Positions 25,382 through 34,460 of a DNA stretch of 64,000 nt are shown here, piece by piece; the first letter of the stretch is position 1, and each line of letters starts with the position of its first letter. The position numbers and the translations under genes are program-made. The stretch is from Salinisphaera sp002433465 (GTDB lineage Bacteria; Pseudomonadota; Gammaproteobacteria; Nevskiales; Salinisphaeraceae). The DNA is taken from the NCBI RefSeq assembly GCF_040361435.1, contig NZ_APNL01000006.1:1-64000 (forward strand). The letters are read 5' to 3'. Below the pieces are notes generated by a model, which worked only from the letters and a program-made list of their open reading frames with translations, did no database searches and had not been told where the DNA came from.

Positions 25382-25400
25382 ATAAATGAAAATCATTCTC
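25382..25400. promoter_or_regulatory. Fur box upstream of the TonB receptor
   Basis: ATAAATGAAAATCATTCTC matches 14 of 19 positions of the Fur consensus GATAATGATAATCATTATC, including the core AATCATT. It is in an AT-rich island 66 bp before the receptor ATG. With iron, Fur would block transcription of the receptor and, by read-through, the siderophore genes. Confidence 0.82.
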
Positions 25401-25465
25401 ATTACAATTCGTGTCGTATCGCTGGCACGGGGTCCGTGTTCATTTCGTCAGGGAGCAGGTGGGGG

Positions 25466-27787
25466 ATGTCCAAGTTTGAATTCAATGGGGCGCGTGAGCG
25501 CTTGAACAGTCGCGTGTGGACACGTATTGCGGTGTGCAGCGCGCTGGGTTTGAGCATGTCGTGGTTGCCGTCGATTGCGCTGGCGCAAGCCGCCGAGGGC
25601 GCATCGGGCGACCCGCAGACGGAATCGCTGCCGATGATCGATGCGGGTGCGTCACCGGAACGCGAGCGCAACGAGCGCCTGGGGTCGCAGACGCTGGCAC
25701 CGCTGATGGTGGAGGGCGAGGCAATCAACAGCGCGGACGCGCCAACGGTCGGTTATTCGGCCGATGCCACGCGCGCCGCCACCAAGACGGACACGCCGCT
25801 GATTACCACGCCGCAGGCCATCGATGTCGTGCCGCGTGAGCAGGTCGAAGACCAGGGCGCGCGCACTGTGAACAACGCGCTGCGCTATACGCCGGGCGTG
25901 TTCACCGGGCTGGCCGGTTCCTCGTCGCGACAGACCACCATCGCGCTGCGCGGCTTCCCGGGCGGCGACGTGAACAACACCTTCATGGACGGGCTGCGCC
26001 TTGCCAATGATCCGGGTGGCTATTCAAATATTCAGATCGACCCGTTCTTCATCGAGCGTATCGACGTAATCAAGGGCGCGCTGTCGGCGCTCTACGGTCT
26101 CGCGCAACCGGGCGGGCTGGTCAATTACGTGACCAAGAAACCGCTCGATGAGCAGCGACGAATGGTCAGCGTCTATGGCGGCAGCTTTGGCACCTACGGT
26201 GCCGGACTGGATCTGACCGGGCCGTTGCCGAACCCCGAGATCGGCAACTATCGCGTGACCGTCAGCGGCGAGACCAGCGATACGCAGTACGACGTGGTCG
26301 AGCGCGAACGCTTCACGATCATGCCGCAGGTCAGCTTCAATCTGGCCGACGATACGTCGCTGCTGCTGCAGGCCTATGTCCAGCGCGACCCGGAAGGCGG
26401 CTTCCACGGTTCCGTGCCCTACGACATCAGCGTGAAGGATGACCGCTTCGGCCGCACGGTGGACGACGAATGGGTCGACAGCGCACGCAACTACGAAGAT
26501 TTCGACCGCGATATCAACCTGTTCTCGTATCAGCTCGACCACGAGGTCAACGGCAACGTCACCCTGACCTCGAAAGGCCGCTACGCGGACGTCGATACCT
26601 CGCTCAAGCAGGTCTACCAGAACGGGTTCACGCCGGACACGACCGATGCGCCGGCCACGCTCACGCGGTTTTATTCCCGTGCCGAAGAAAATCTCAAATC
26701 CCTGAGTTTCGATAATTACGGTGAAGTGGAATTCGATACCGGCGATATCGAACATCGCATGGTCGTCGGCTTTGGCTACGAGGAGCGCGACAACACGGTA
26801 CGGTATGCGGGCGGCTTCCAGGCGACCCCGTTGGATCCGTTCGACCCCGACTACGGCGGTAATCCGATTCTCGACGATGACAGCCTGCTGGCGCCCAACG
26901 ACCGAAAGACTCGCCAGGTGGGCTTCTATCTGCAGGACCAGATGGAATGGAACCGCTTCCATCTCGTACTCGGCGGTCGCCAGGATTACCTCAAGCGCGA
27001 ATACACCAACGGCACGACCGGTGACCGTGCTGATCGTAGCGATGACGCGTTTACCGGCCGTGCCGCGTTGCTCTATCAATCCCGTTTCGGTCTGTCGCCT
27101 TATGTTTCCTACAGCGAGGGCTTCAATCCGACCGCGTATACCGATGCCGATGGCGATGCCAGCGGCGAGGTCGCACCGCCGGTCAAGAGCCATCAGTATG
27201 AAGCCGGCCTGAAGTACCAGCCGCCGGGTGTCGACGCCATGTTTACGCTGGCCGTCTACAACCTGACCCAGGAGAACGTGTTGCAGCGATTCGGTGTGAG
27301 ACCGGCACGCTTTGACAGCGTAGGCGATGTCGAATCGAAAGGCATCGAGTTATCCGCACGCGCCGATATTACCGACCGGCTCAACGTGATCGCGTCCTAC
27401 TCGAACAGCGATGTTGAATATCAGGACAACTTCCCCGATCAGGGCGTAATCGCCGGCAATACCTTCACCCGTACGCCGGATCAGCTGGCCTCGGCCTGGG
27501 CGAAATACGACCTGACTTCCGCCATCGATGTGGGCGCTGGCGTACGTTATGTCGGCGAAAGCTATGCCGATGCCGCGAACACCGTGGAAGTGCCGGATTA
27601 CACCCTGGCCGACGCCATGGTCAGCGTGAAGCTGGGCGAGTTCGCGCCGTCGCTGGACGGCGCCACCCTGCGGCTGAATGCCAACAACGTGTTCGACAAG
27701 GAATATGTCGAGGCCTGCTTCAGCACCAACAACTGCTACTACGGCTATGCCCGCGAGGTGATTGCCACGCTGGATTATCAGTTCTAG
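25466..27787 (+). CDS. TonB-dependent siderophore receptor
   Basis: 773-aa outer-membrane receptor. A signal peptide ends near SIALAQA (about residue 41). The plug follows, with TPQAIDVVPREQVEDQGARTV and the typical RYTPGVFTG and RGFPGGDV; the remainder is a 22-strand barrel ending in LDYQF with a terminal aromatic. It belongs to the FhuA/FoxA/FpvA group that imports ferric hydroxamates. The ATG at 25466 follows a purine-rich GGAGCAGGTGGGGG and gives a proper signal peptide; upstream in-frame codons run through the Fur box. Located directly before the desferrioxamine-type genes, it probably takes up their product. Confidence 0.9.
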   Translation: MSKFEFNGARERLNSRVWTRIAVCSALGLSMSWLPSIALAQAAEGASGDPQTESLPMIDAGASPERERNERLGSQTLAPLMVEGEAINSADAPTVGYSADATRAATKTDTPLITTPQAIDVVPREQVEDQGARTVNNALRYTPGVFTGLAGSSSRQTTIALRGFPGGDVNNTFMDGLRLANDPGGYSNIQIDPFFIERIDVIKGALSALYGLAQPGGLVNYVTKKPLDEQRRMVSVYGGSFGTYGAGLDLTGPLPNPEIGNYRVTVSGETSDTQYDVVERERFTIMPQVSFNLADDTSLLLQAYVQRDPEGGFHGSVPYDISVKDDRFGRTVDDEWVDSARNYEDFDRDINLFSYQLDHEVNGNVTLTSKGRYADVDTSLKQVYQNGFTPDTTDAPATLTRFYSRAEENLKSLSFDNYGEVEFDTGDIEHRMVVGFGYEERDNTVRYAGGFQATPLDPFDPDYGGNPILDDDSLLAPNDRKTRQVGFYLQDQMEWNRFHLVLGGRQDYLKREYTNGTTGDRADRSDDAFTGRAALLYQSRFGLSPYVSYSEGFNPTAYTDADGDASGEVAPPVKSHQYEAGLKYQPPGVDAMFTLAVYNLTQENVLQRFGVRPARFDSVGDVESKGIELSARADITDRLNVIASYSNSDVEYQDNFPDQGVIAGNTFTRTPDQLASAWAKYDLTSAIDVGAGVRYVGESYADAANTVEVPDYTLADAMVSVKLGEFAPSLDGATLRLNANNVFDKEYVEACFSTNNCYYGYAREVIATLDYQF

Positions 27788-27800
27788 AAAAAACGCGTTC

Positions 27801-27824
27801 GGCCCGTCGCGAGAGCGACGGGCC
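27801..27824. terminator. Hairpin between receptor and siderophore operon
   Basis: GGCCCGTCGC-GAGA-GCGACGGGCC is a perfect 10-bp stem with a GNRA tetraloop, 14 bp after the receptor stop. On the plus strand no T-run follows. It may partly terminate or stabilise the 3' end of receptor mRNA, setting a receptor-to-enzyme ratio. Confidence 0.55.
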
Positions 27825-27917
27825 GCCGACGCATCGAAATAAAAGCGAGGGGAAGGAGTTCGTGCACGGGCGTGTACGAACGCAGTGCGTTTTTATCTCG
27901 ACACGGAGGGCCGCGCC

Positions 27918-29522
27918 ATGCGCACCTCGAACGAAGCCGCAACCCGGCAAGCCGACACACCCGAGGACTTCGCCGATATCGCCCGCCGGGCGCAGTTATT
28001 CAACGAACACAATCTCGACCTCTATCGCGATCAGGTCGAGCAGGCCACCGATGCGGTCGCGGCCGCCGTGCGGCGCGCCAGGCAGGTGCATAGCGGGGTC
28101 AGCCCCAGCGAACTCGCGCCCGATTTCGAAGCCGTGGATCTGGACCAGCCCAGCGGCGACATGGCCGATGCACTGGCCGAGCTGCGCCCGCTCTATCTCG
28201 ACCATGCGGTGTATTTCCACCATCCGCGCTATGCGGCGCATCTGAACTGTCCGGTGCTGGTGCCCTCGATCGCGGCCGAGGTGGTGCTTAGCGCCATCAA
28301 CTCCTCGCTGGATACCTGGGACCAGAGCGCCGGCGGCACATTCATCGAACAAAAGCTCATTGCCTGGACGGCCGGTCGCGCCGGTCTGGGCGAGGGCGCC
28401 GACGGCGTTTTCACCAGCGGCGGCACCCAGTCGAACCTGATGGCCATGCTGCTCATGCGCGACGCCTGGTGCGCACGCCAATACGGTCATGGCGCCGTGC
28501 AGAAGCAGGGCCTGCCGGCCGCGGCGTCGAAGTTGCGGGTATTCGTGTCCGAAGTCAGCCATTTCAGCCTGTCCAAGGCCGCGGCGCTTCTCGGTCTGGG
28601 CCACGATGCGGTAGTGGGCGTGGCCTGCGACGAAGCCAGGCGGATGGATATCGCGGCCTTGAAGAGCGCGATCGCCGACTGTCGGGCCGCGGGCAATATC
28701 CCAATCGCAGTGGCCGCTACCTGTGGCACCACCGACTTCGGCAGCATCGACGACATGGACGCGATTGCGGCGGTTTGTCGTAACGAGCATCTCTGGATGC
28801 ACGTCGACGCGGCCTATGGTTGCGGCCTGCTGGTTTCGAATAAACACGGTCACAAGTGCGCCGGTATCGAACACGCCGATTCGCTGACCGTGGATTATCA
28901 CAAGTCGTTCTTCCAGCCGGTCAGCTGCAGTGCGTTCATCGTAAAGAATGGCGCCAACCTGGGCCTGATTACCCACCACGCGGACTATCTGAATCCGGCC
29001 GAAGCAGCGGCTGCCGGCACGCCCGACCAGGTCAACAAATCGCTGCAGACCACCAAGCGTTTCGATGCGCTCAAGCTTTGGCTGACGCTGCGCACCATCG
29101 GCGCCGGCGCGATCGGTGAGGCGTTTGATGGCGCGGTCGCGCTGGCCCGTGCGACCTACGAACTCATGCTTGCCGAGCCGCGGCTGGAACTGTTGCACCG
29201 CCCCGAACTCAGCACGATCGTGTTTCGTTACCGGCCGTGCCTGACCACCTCCGAAGCCGAGCTGGATGCGCTAAACGCGTCGATTCGTTCGCAGCTGGCC
29301 CGCGACGGCGAGGCCATGATCGCGGCCACCAAGGTCGATGGGCGTCGCTATCTGAAGTTCACGCTGCTCAATCCGGCCACCACGGTCGAGCAGATGGGCG
29401 AAATCGTCGATCTGATTCTGGCCTATGGCATGGCGATCGAGCGCAGCACGCCGGCACCGGCTTCAGCGCTTGCCCAGACGCCGGCCGCAGCCGCAAACGA
29501 ACGGGTGCGCCGTCATGGATAA
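27918..29522 (+). CDS. desA: PLP-dependent decarboxylase, siderophore diamine synthesis (DesA-like)
   Basis: 534-aa fold-type I group II amino acid decarboxylase. The PLP lysine is Lys329 in VDYHKSF, and HVDAAYG (295-301) holds the Asp that contacts the pyridine nitrogen. In DesABCD pathways it converts lysine to cadaverine; ornithine or diaminobutyrate are alternatives the sequence alone does not exclude. ATG at 27918 is preferred to an in-frame GTG at 27885 because GGAGG precedes it. Its 3' end overlaps the next gene by 8 bp. It starts a four-gene operon, expressed presumably from the Fur promoter upstream of the receptor since no Fur box lies in the 130-bp gap. Confidence 0.85.
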   Translation: MRTSNEAATRQADTPEDFADIARRAQLFNEHNLDLYRDQVEQATDAVAAAVRRARQVHSGVSPSELAPDFEAVDLDQPSGDMADALAELRPLYLDHAVYFHHPRYAAHLNCPVLVPSIAAEVVLSAINSSLDTWDQSAGGTFIEQKLIAWTAGRAGLGEGADGVFTSGGTQSNLMAMLLMRDAWCARQYGHGAVQKQGLPAAASKLRVFVSEVSHFSLSKAAALLGLGHDAVVGVACDEARRMDIAALKSAIADCRAAGNIPIAVAATCGTTDFGSIDDMDAIAAVCRNEHLWMHVDAAYGCGLLVSNKHGHKCAGIEHADSLTVDYHKSFFQPVSCSAFIVKNGANLGLITHHADYLNPAEAAAAGTPDQVNKSLQTTKRFDALKLWLTLRTIGAGAIGEAFDGAVALARATYELMLAEPRLELLHRPELSTIVFRYRPCLTTSEAELDALNASIRSQLARDGEAMIAATKVDGRRYLKFTLLNPATTVEQMGEIVDLILAYGMAIERSTPAPASALAQTPAAAANERVRRHG

Positions 29523-30867
29523 GCCAGACTATAAGCCAGACAACCGCATCCACGACGTGGCCGGTATCGGGATCGGCCCGTTCAATCTCGGCCTGGCCGC
29601 GCTCGCTGCGCCTATCGACGACCTCGACGCCGTCTTCATCGACGAAAACGAACGCTTCGAATGGCATCCGGGCCTGCTGCTGGACGGCGCGACCCTGCAG
29701 ACGCCGTTCATGGCCGATCTGGTCACGCTCGCCGACCCGACCAGCGAATACAGCTTTCTCAACTACCTCAAGCACACCGGGCGGATCTACGCGTTCTATA
29801 TTCGCGAGAACTTCTTCATGCTCAGGGCCGAATACAACCAGTATTGCCGCTGGGTCGCCGAGCGTCTGGATAACCTCGTCTTCGCCACGCGGGTGGTGGC
29901 CACCGACTACGACGACGCCAACGCCTGCTACGTGCTCACCCTCGAGGACACCGCCAGCGGCGAGCGCCGCGAGCTGCGCGCCCGGGCGCTGGTGCTGGGC
30001 AGCGGCCCGAGTATGTACGTGCCGGAGTGCTGTCGCGATCTGGGCCAGCACGCGATCCATGCCTGCGAATTCGGCCCGGCCAGCGAGCGCCTTCAGGTCA
30101 GCGATTCGATCACCGTGGTGGGCAGTGGCCAGAGCGCAGCCGAGGTCTTTCATGCCCTGCTGCTGGAGCAGGAACGCCACGGCTATCGGCTGGACTGGTT
30201 CACCCGCTCGCCGCGCTTCTTTGCGCTGAACTACGACAAGCTCACCCTGGAAATGACCTCGCCGGAGTATGTGGACTATTTCCATGGCCTGTCCGAGCAC
30301 CGGCGGCACAAGCTCGGCGAGGAACACAAGGCGCTCTACAAGGGCATCGACGAATCGCTGATCAACGCCATCTACGATCTCATGTACGAGCGCGATGTTG
30401 CCGGCACGCTCGACGTCGGCCTGCAGGCCAACGTGGAGCTACGCGCTGCTCGCAATACCGCCGATGGCCGTGGCATCGAGCTGGACTTCTTCCAGCACGA
30501 GCAGGGCGCCGGCTTTACCCATCAAAGCGACAGCGTGGTGCTGGCCACCGGCTTTGCCTATCGCGTGCCGGACTATATCCACGGCATTGCCGATCGCATC
30601 CGCTGGGATGCCCAGGGGCGCTTCGACGCGTCGCGCTACTACGCGGTGGACCACGACAACGCCGAGATTTTCGTCCAGAACGCCGAAATCCATACCCACG
30701 GTTTCGTGACCCCCGACCTGGGCATGGCCTGTTATCGCAACGCCTGCATCCTGCGGGCGCTGACCGGCGTCGAGCACTACCCGATCGAGCAGCGCATCGC
30801 CTTCCAGCATTTCGCGGTCGATACGCCCGACGCGCCGGCCGCAGGTCGACGCCGTGCCCCCGCGTGA
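29515..30867 (+). CDS. desB: Diamine/lysine N-monooxygenase (DesB-like)
   Basis: 450-aa FAD and NADPH-dependent N-hydroxylase of the IucD/PvdA family. GIGPFNLGLAA near residue 20 is the FAD motif, FMADLVTLADPTS and FLNYLKHTGRIY are family signatures, VVGSGQSAAEVF is the NADPH motif and ATGFAYRVP the late conserved ATGY-like motif. In this operon it should hydroxylate cadaverine (or another diamine) to the N-hydroxy compound. The ATG at 29515 lies within the end of desA, so translation is coupled. Confidence 0.9.
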   Translation: MDKPDYKPDNRIHDVAGIGIGPFNLGLAALAAPIDDLDAVFIDENERFEWHPGLLLDGATLQTPFMADLVTLADPTSEYSFLNYLKHTGRIYAFYIRENFFMLRAEYNQYCRWVAERLDNLVFATRVVATDYDDANACYVLTLEDTASGERRELRARALVLGSGPSMYVPECCRDLGQHAIHACEFGPASERLQVSDSITVVGSGQSAAEVFHALLLEQERHGYRLDWFTRSPRFFALNYDKLTLEMTSPEYVDYFHGLSEHRRHKLGEEHKALYKGIDESLINAIYDLMYERDVAGTLDVGLQANVELRAARNTADGRGIELDFFQHEQGAGFTHQSDSVVLATGFAYRVPDYIHGIADRIRWDAQGRFDASRYYAVDHDNAEIFVQNAEIHTHGFVTPDLGMACYRNACILRALTGVEHYPIEQRIAFQHFAVDTPDAPAAGRRRAPA

Positions 30868-30919
30868 GGGGCGCACGTCGGCCGACTTCGATCTTTCAAC
30901 TTCCACCAAGGAAAGCTGC

Positions 30920-31510
30920 GTGAGCGATACCCCCGTTCTTCAGGCACGCGTGATCCCCGGTATCGGCGAACTGGCGATCACGCCCTTCGATATCGAGCGC
31001 CATGTGCCCACCGCCCATGCCTGGCTGCGTAGTGACCATGCCCGCTTCTGGGGCATGCAGTCGCTGGATGCGCAGCAGGTTCGCGACTACTTCACCGAGC
31101 TGGCTGCATCGCCCGATTTCGATGCCTTCATCGGCCTGCACGACGATCGACCGATGTTTCTGATGGAGCGCTATGCGCCAGCGGCCGAGGCCATCGGCGA
31201 GCACTACCAGGTAGAGCCCGGCGATGTCGGCATGCATGTGCTGGTGGCGTCCGCCGAACAGCGTATTCCCGGCTTCACCTGGGCCGTGTTCGTTCAGATC
31301 ATGGATTTTCTGTTCAGCGACGCCCGCGTCGAGCGGGTGGTGGTCGAGCCGGACGTCACCAACGAGGCCATTCATCCAATCAACCGCCGGGCCGGCTTTG
31401 TCTATCACCGACAGGTCGAGCTACCCGGCAAGACCGCCTGGTTCGCCAGCTGTACGCGTGCCGACTACGCGCACGCGCTCGAAGATTATCTGACCAAGGA
31501 TTTCGCCTGA
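30920..31510 (+). CDS. desC: Siderophore N-acyltransferase (DesC-like GNAT)
   Basis: 196-aa GNAT-fold acyltransferase of the IucB/RhbD/DesC family. RVVVEPDVTNEAIHPINRRAGF is the usual C-terminal acyl-CoA and N-hydroxylamine binding stretch (shown in part: EPDVTNEA and NRRAGF). It would acylate N-hydroxycadaverine with succinyl-CoA or acetyl-CoA. The GTG at 30920 follows AAGGAAA; an in-frame ATG at 30854 would overlap desB and has no ribosome site. The stop overlaps the next ATG (ATGA at 31507-31510 region), coupling the last two genes. Confidence 0.87.
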   Translation: MSDTPVLQARVIPGIGELAITPFDIERHVPTAHAWLRSDHARFWGMQSLDAQQVRDYFTELAASPDFDAFIGLHDDRPMFLMERYAPAAEAIGEHYQVEPGDVGMHVLVASAEQRIPGFTWAVFVQIMDFLFSDARVERVVVEPDVTNEAIHPINRRAGFVYHRQVELPGKTAWFASCTRADYAHALEDYLTKDFA

Positions 31511-33309
31511 TGACCCGTATGCCCATGACTGCGACCGAACAGGCCATCGCCCATCTCGATGCCGACACCTGGGCCGCCGCCAATACCCGTATGGTCACCA
31601 AGATGCTCAGCGAATTCAGCCATGAATTGCTGATCACGCCGGCGCGCGCGAGCGCTGACGCCGACGTCTATACGCTGTCCCTGCAGCACGGCGTGCAGTA
31701 TCGGTTCACCGCACGGCTGCTCGAACTCGAGCACTGGCATATCGAACCCGGCACCCTGGAAAAGACCGTCGACGGCGTGCCCGTCGCGGTGGATGCGGTC
31801 ACGCTGATCACCGAACTGCGCGACGTGCTCGGCATTGGCCCGGCGGCGCTGCCGATCTATCTGGAAGAAATCACCGCCACGCTCTACAGCATCGCCTACA
31901 AGATCGCCCACGGCGGGCCAGCGGCTGCCGATTTCGTCGACGGCGATTTTCAGCGTATCGAAGCGGCCATGACCGAAGGCCACCCGGCGTTCTGCGCCAA
32001 CAGCGGACGTATCGGCTTCGACAGCGTGGACTATCGCGCCTATACGCCGGAAGCCGCGGCGCCCATTCGGCTCGTCTGGGTCGCGGTCCATCGCAGCCGG
32101 GCCGAGTTCGCCTGCAGCGCGGACCGCAGCTACGCCGAACATATGGCCGCCGAGCTGGACGCGGCCACCCATGACGCCTTCACCGCGCGCCTGACCGACC
32201 GCGGCCTGGACGCGGCCGACTATCGCTTCATGCCCGTGCATCCCTGGCAGTGGCACAACAAGCTGGTCTATCTGTTTGCTGGCGAAATCGCCACCGGGCA
32301 TCTCGTGTATCTGGGTTTCGGCCAGGATACCTATCAGGCCCAGCAGTCGATTCGTACCCTGTTCAACCGCGATAATCCGGCGCGCTGCTACGTGAAGATG
32401 GCGCTATCGATCCTCAACATGGGCTTCACCCGGGGCCTGTCGCCGTATTACATGCGCGGCACGCCCGAAATCAACGACTGGATCGACGCGTTGGTACGCG
32501 GCGATGCCTATCTAGGGTCGAAGGGTTTTTCCATCCTGCGCGAGGTCGCCTCCATCGGCTATCGGCACCCGCAGTTCGAAGCCGCGGCACCCAAGACCGA
32601 TGCCTACAACAAGATGCTGGCGGCACTGTGGCGGGAAAGCCCGTTCAACCAGATCGAGCCCAGGCAGCGCCTGATGACCATGGCCGCGCTGCTGCATCGC
32701 GACGCCGCCGACGCCTCGGTGATCGGCGCGCTCATCGATGCATCACCGCTGGATACGGATGCCTGGCTGGCCCGCTATCTGGATGCCTATATGAGCCCGC
32801 TGCTGCATTGTTTCTATGCCCACGATCTGGTGTTCATGCCGCACGGCGAGAACATCATTCTGGTATTGGAAGACAACGTGCCGGTACGCGCGATCATGAA
32901 GGATATCGCCGAAGAGGTGGGCATCATGAACACCGAGGTCGAGCTGCCCGGCGAGGTCGCAAGGCTATCCGTCGAAGTGCCCGAAGAGCTGAAGGTGCTC
33001 AGCCTGTTCACCGATCTGTTCGACCTGATCTTTCGTTATATCGGCGCGATTCTGCATACCGAACGCGGCTATCCGCAGGCGAGTTTCTGGCAGCAGGTGG
33101 CCAACTGCGTGCAGGCCTATCAGGCCGACCATCCGCAGTTTTCAGAAAAGTTCGAGCGTTACGATCTGTTCGCGCCGGAGTTCAAGCGCTCCTGTCTGAA
33201 CCGGCTGCAGCTGCGCAACAACGCTCAGATGATCGATCTGGACGACCCGGCGGGCAACCTGCAGTTCGCGGGTACGTTGGCCAACCCGATCGCACGGCCG
33301 CCGGCTTAG
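31510..33309 (+). CDS. desD: NIS siderophore synthetase (DesD-like, IucA/IucC family)
   Basis: 599-aa NRPS-independent siderophore synthetase. Family motifs: HPAFCANSGRIGF around residue 160, FMPVHPWQWHN near 240, and a C-terminal FhuF-like region with HDLVFMPHGENIILV followed by IMKDI. It activates a carboxylate with ATP and condenses N-hydroxy-N-succinyl-cadaverine units, giving oligomeric or macrocyclic hydroxamates such as desferrioxamine or bisucaberin. Ring size and substrate cannot be read from sequence. Overlaps desC by one base pair set (ATGA). No exporter or siderophore-releasing reductase is adjacent. Confidence 0.9.
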   Translation: MTRMPMTATEQAIAHLDADTWAAANTRMVTKMLSEFSHELLITPARASADADVYTLSLQHGVQYRFTARLLELEHWHIEPGTLEKTVDGVPVAVDAVTLITELRDVLGIGPAALPIYLEEITATLYSIAYKIAHGGPAAADFVDGDFQRIEAAMTEGHPAFCANSGRIGFDSVDYRAYTPEAAAPIRLVWVAVHRSRAEFACSADRSYAEHMAAELDAATHDAFTARLTDRGLDAADYRFMPVHPWQWHNKLVYLFAGEIATGHLVYLGFGQDTYQAQQSIRTLFNRDNPARCYVKMALSILNMGFTRGLSPYYMRGTPEINDWIDALVRGDAYLGSKGFSILREVASIGYRHPQFEAAAPKTDAYNKMLAALWRESPFNQIEPRQRLMTMAALLHRDAADASVIGALIDASPLDTDAWLARYLDAYMSPLLHCFYAHDLVFMPHGENIILVLEDNVPVRAIMKDIAEEVGIMNTEVELPGEVARLSVEVPEELKVLSLFTDLFDLIFRYIGAILHTERGYPQASFWQQVANCVQAYQADHPQFSEKFERYDLFAPEFKRSCLNRLQLRNNAQMIDLDDPAGNLQFAGTLANPIARPPA

Positions 33310-33339
33310 CCGCCGGCCGGCGAAAACGCACTAAACGGC

Positions 33340-33702
33340 TCAGGCCACCCAGGCCTGGGCCGAGTCGCGATCGGCCGCACGGAAGGTTTCGCATTCGGTA
33401 TTCGGCGAGAGCTTGTCGATCACCGTGGTGGCGGTACGAATACCTTCCACATCCGAGACCACGGCCAGCTTGTCGAAGCGCTCCCAGTGCTTGATCGCGT
33501 CCTTGAGCTCGTTGAACGCGGTCGAGGCCGACATGCCGCCCAGCGACTTGATCTCGACATACAGGCGCAGCTTGTCGTGCTTGGCCAGCTGTTCTTCCAT
33601 CTTGGCGAGCACATTCGAAAAATCGCGGGAATTGATTTCGCCGTCGATTTCAATCGGCACGACATAGTCGACATCGGGCTTGAACGGGGCAATACGCAGC
33701 AT
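33340..33702 (-). CDS. SpoIIAA-like STAS-type protein
   Basis: 120-aa SpoIIAA-like (DUF3478) domain protein, cytoplasmic, beginning MLRIAPFKPDVDYVVPIEIDGEIN. Conserved elements include EIDGEINSRDF, LRLYVEIKSLGG and KLAVVSDVEG. The fold resembles anti-sigma factor antagonists, but members mostly have unknown roles, and the phosphorylatable Ser of true SpoIIAA is not evident. ATG at 33702 follows GGAGA. Convergent with desD, 30 bp apart. Confidence 0.82.
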   Translation of the reverse strand: MLRIAPFKPDVDYVVPIEIDGEINSRDFSNVLAKMEEQLAKHDKLRLYVEIKSLGGMSASTAFNELKDAIKHWERFDKLAVVSDVEGIRTATTVIDKLSPNTECETFRAADRDSAQAWVA

Positions 33703-33835
33703 GGTTCGTCTCCTGCTCTACAAATGAGCAGCCACGCTATCAAAGATGTTCTGCGTACCGTTGAGGGTTTGCCTATCAGCGGTGGGCAACGCGGCGTGCG
33801 ACACTCGGCTCATCCCTCGATAAGTGCCGGTCGTC

Positions 33836-34432
33836 ATGTCCAAAGCCTCTATCTCCCGGCTGACGCTGGGCGCGTTTCGCGACGATATTCAGTCCCGCCC
33901 GATGCCCGGCTGTGGCGCGGTGGCCGCCAACGCCGCGGCCGACGGTCTTTCGCTCGTGCTCAAGGGGCTGCGGCTCACCGGCACGAACGATGACGACGGG
34001 CCAGGGCAACGCTTGATCGAGCAGGCACAACGGCTGGTAGCGCAGCTCGGCGACTATGCCGACGAAGATATTGCCGCCTTCAAGGCCTATCTGGCCGCGA
34101 AAAAGCAGGCCCATGGACACGAGTCGAACACGGCGCTGGACGAGGCCGTGGAACGTATCAATCAGGTGCCGCTGGATACGGCACGCTGCTGTCTCGCTGC
34201 ACTCGAATACAGCGAGCAGGCCATTGACGAAATCAAGCCCGCCTTGCAAAGCGATGCGCGGGCCGGCGCACAGCTCGTCCATGCCGGCCTGTCGATGGTG
34301 TTGATCAACGTGGATACCAACATCGACGGACTCGAGGACGCGGCCGAGCGCCGCCAGCTGGCCGGCCAGCGCGCCTCGCTACAGGCCGAAGCCGACCGGT
34401 TGCTTGAGCGTCTGGCTGGCGCTCGCTCGTAG
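33836..34432 (+). CDS. Cyclodeaminase/cyclohydrolase family protein (FTCD_C/FchA-like)
   Basis: 198 aa, largely helical. The N-terminal stretch ISRLTLGAFRDDIQSRPMPGCGAVAA matches the FTCD C-terminal family, where PxPGGGxVAA is usual; here the middle Gly is replaced by Cys (MPGCG). Relatives act on formimino- or methenyl-tetrahydrofolate. No histidine-degradation or folate gene is nearby, so the reaction is a guess. ATG at 33836 is plausible but has no clear ribosome site; GTG at 33824 is the alternative. Confidence 0.72.
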   Translation: MSKASISRLTLGAFRDDIQSRPMPGCGAVAANAAADGLSLVLKGLRLTGTNDDDGPGQRLIEQAQRLVAQLGDYADEDIAAFKAYLAAKKQAHGHESNTALDEAVERINQVPLDTARCCLAALEYSEQAIDEIKPALQSDARAGAQLVHAGLSMVLINVDTNIDGLEDAAERRQLAGQRASLQAEADRLLERLAGARS

Positions 34433-34460
34433 TTGAACGCGCGCCGGCGTGCCTTGATGG

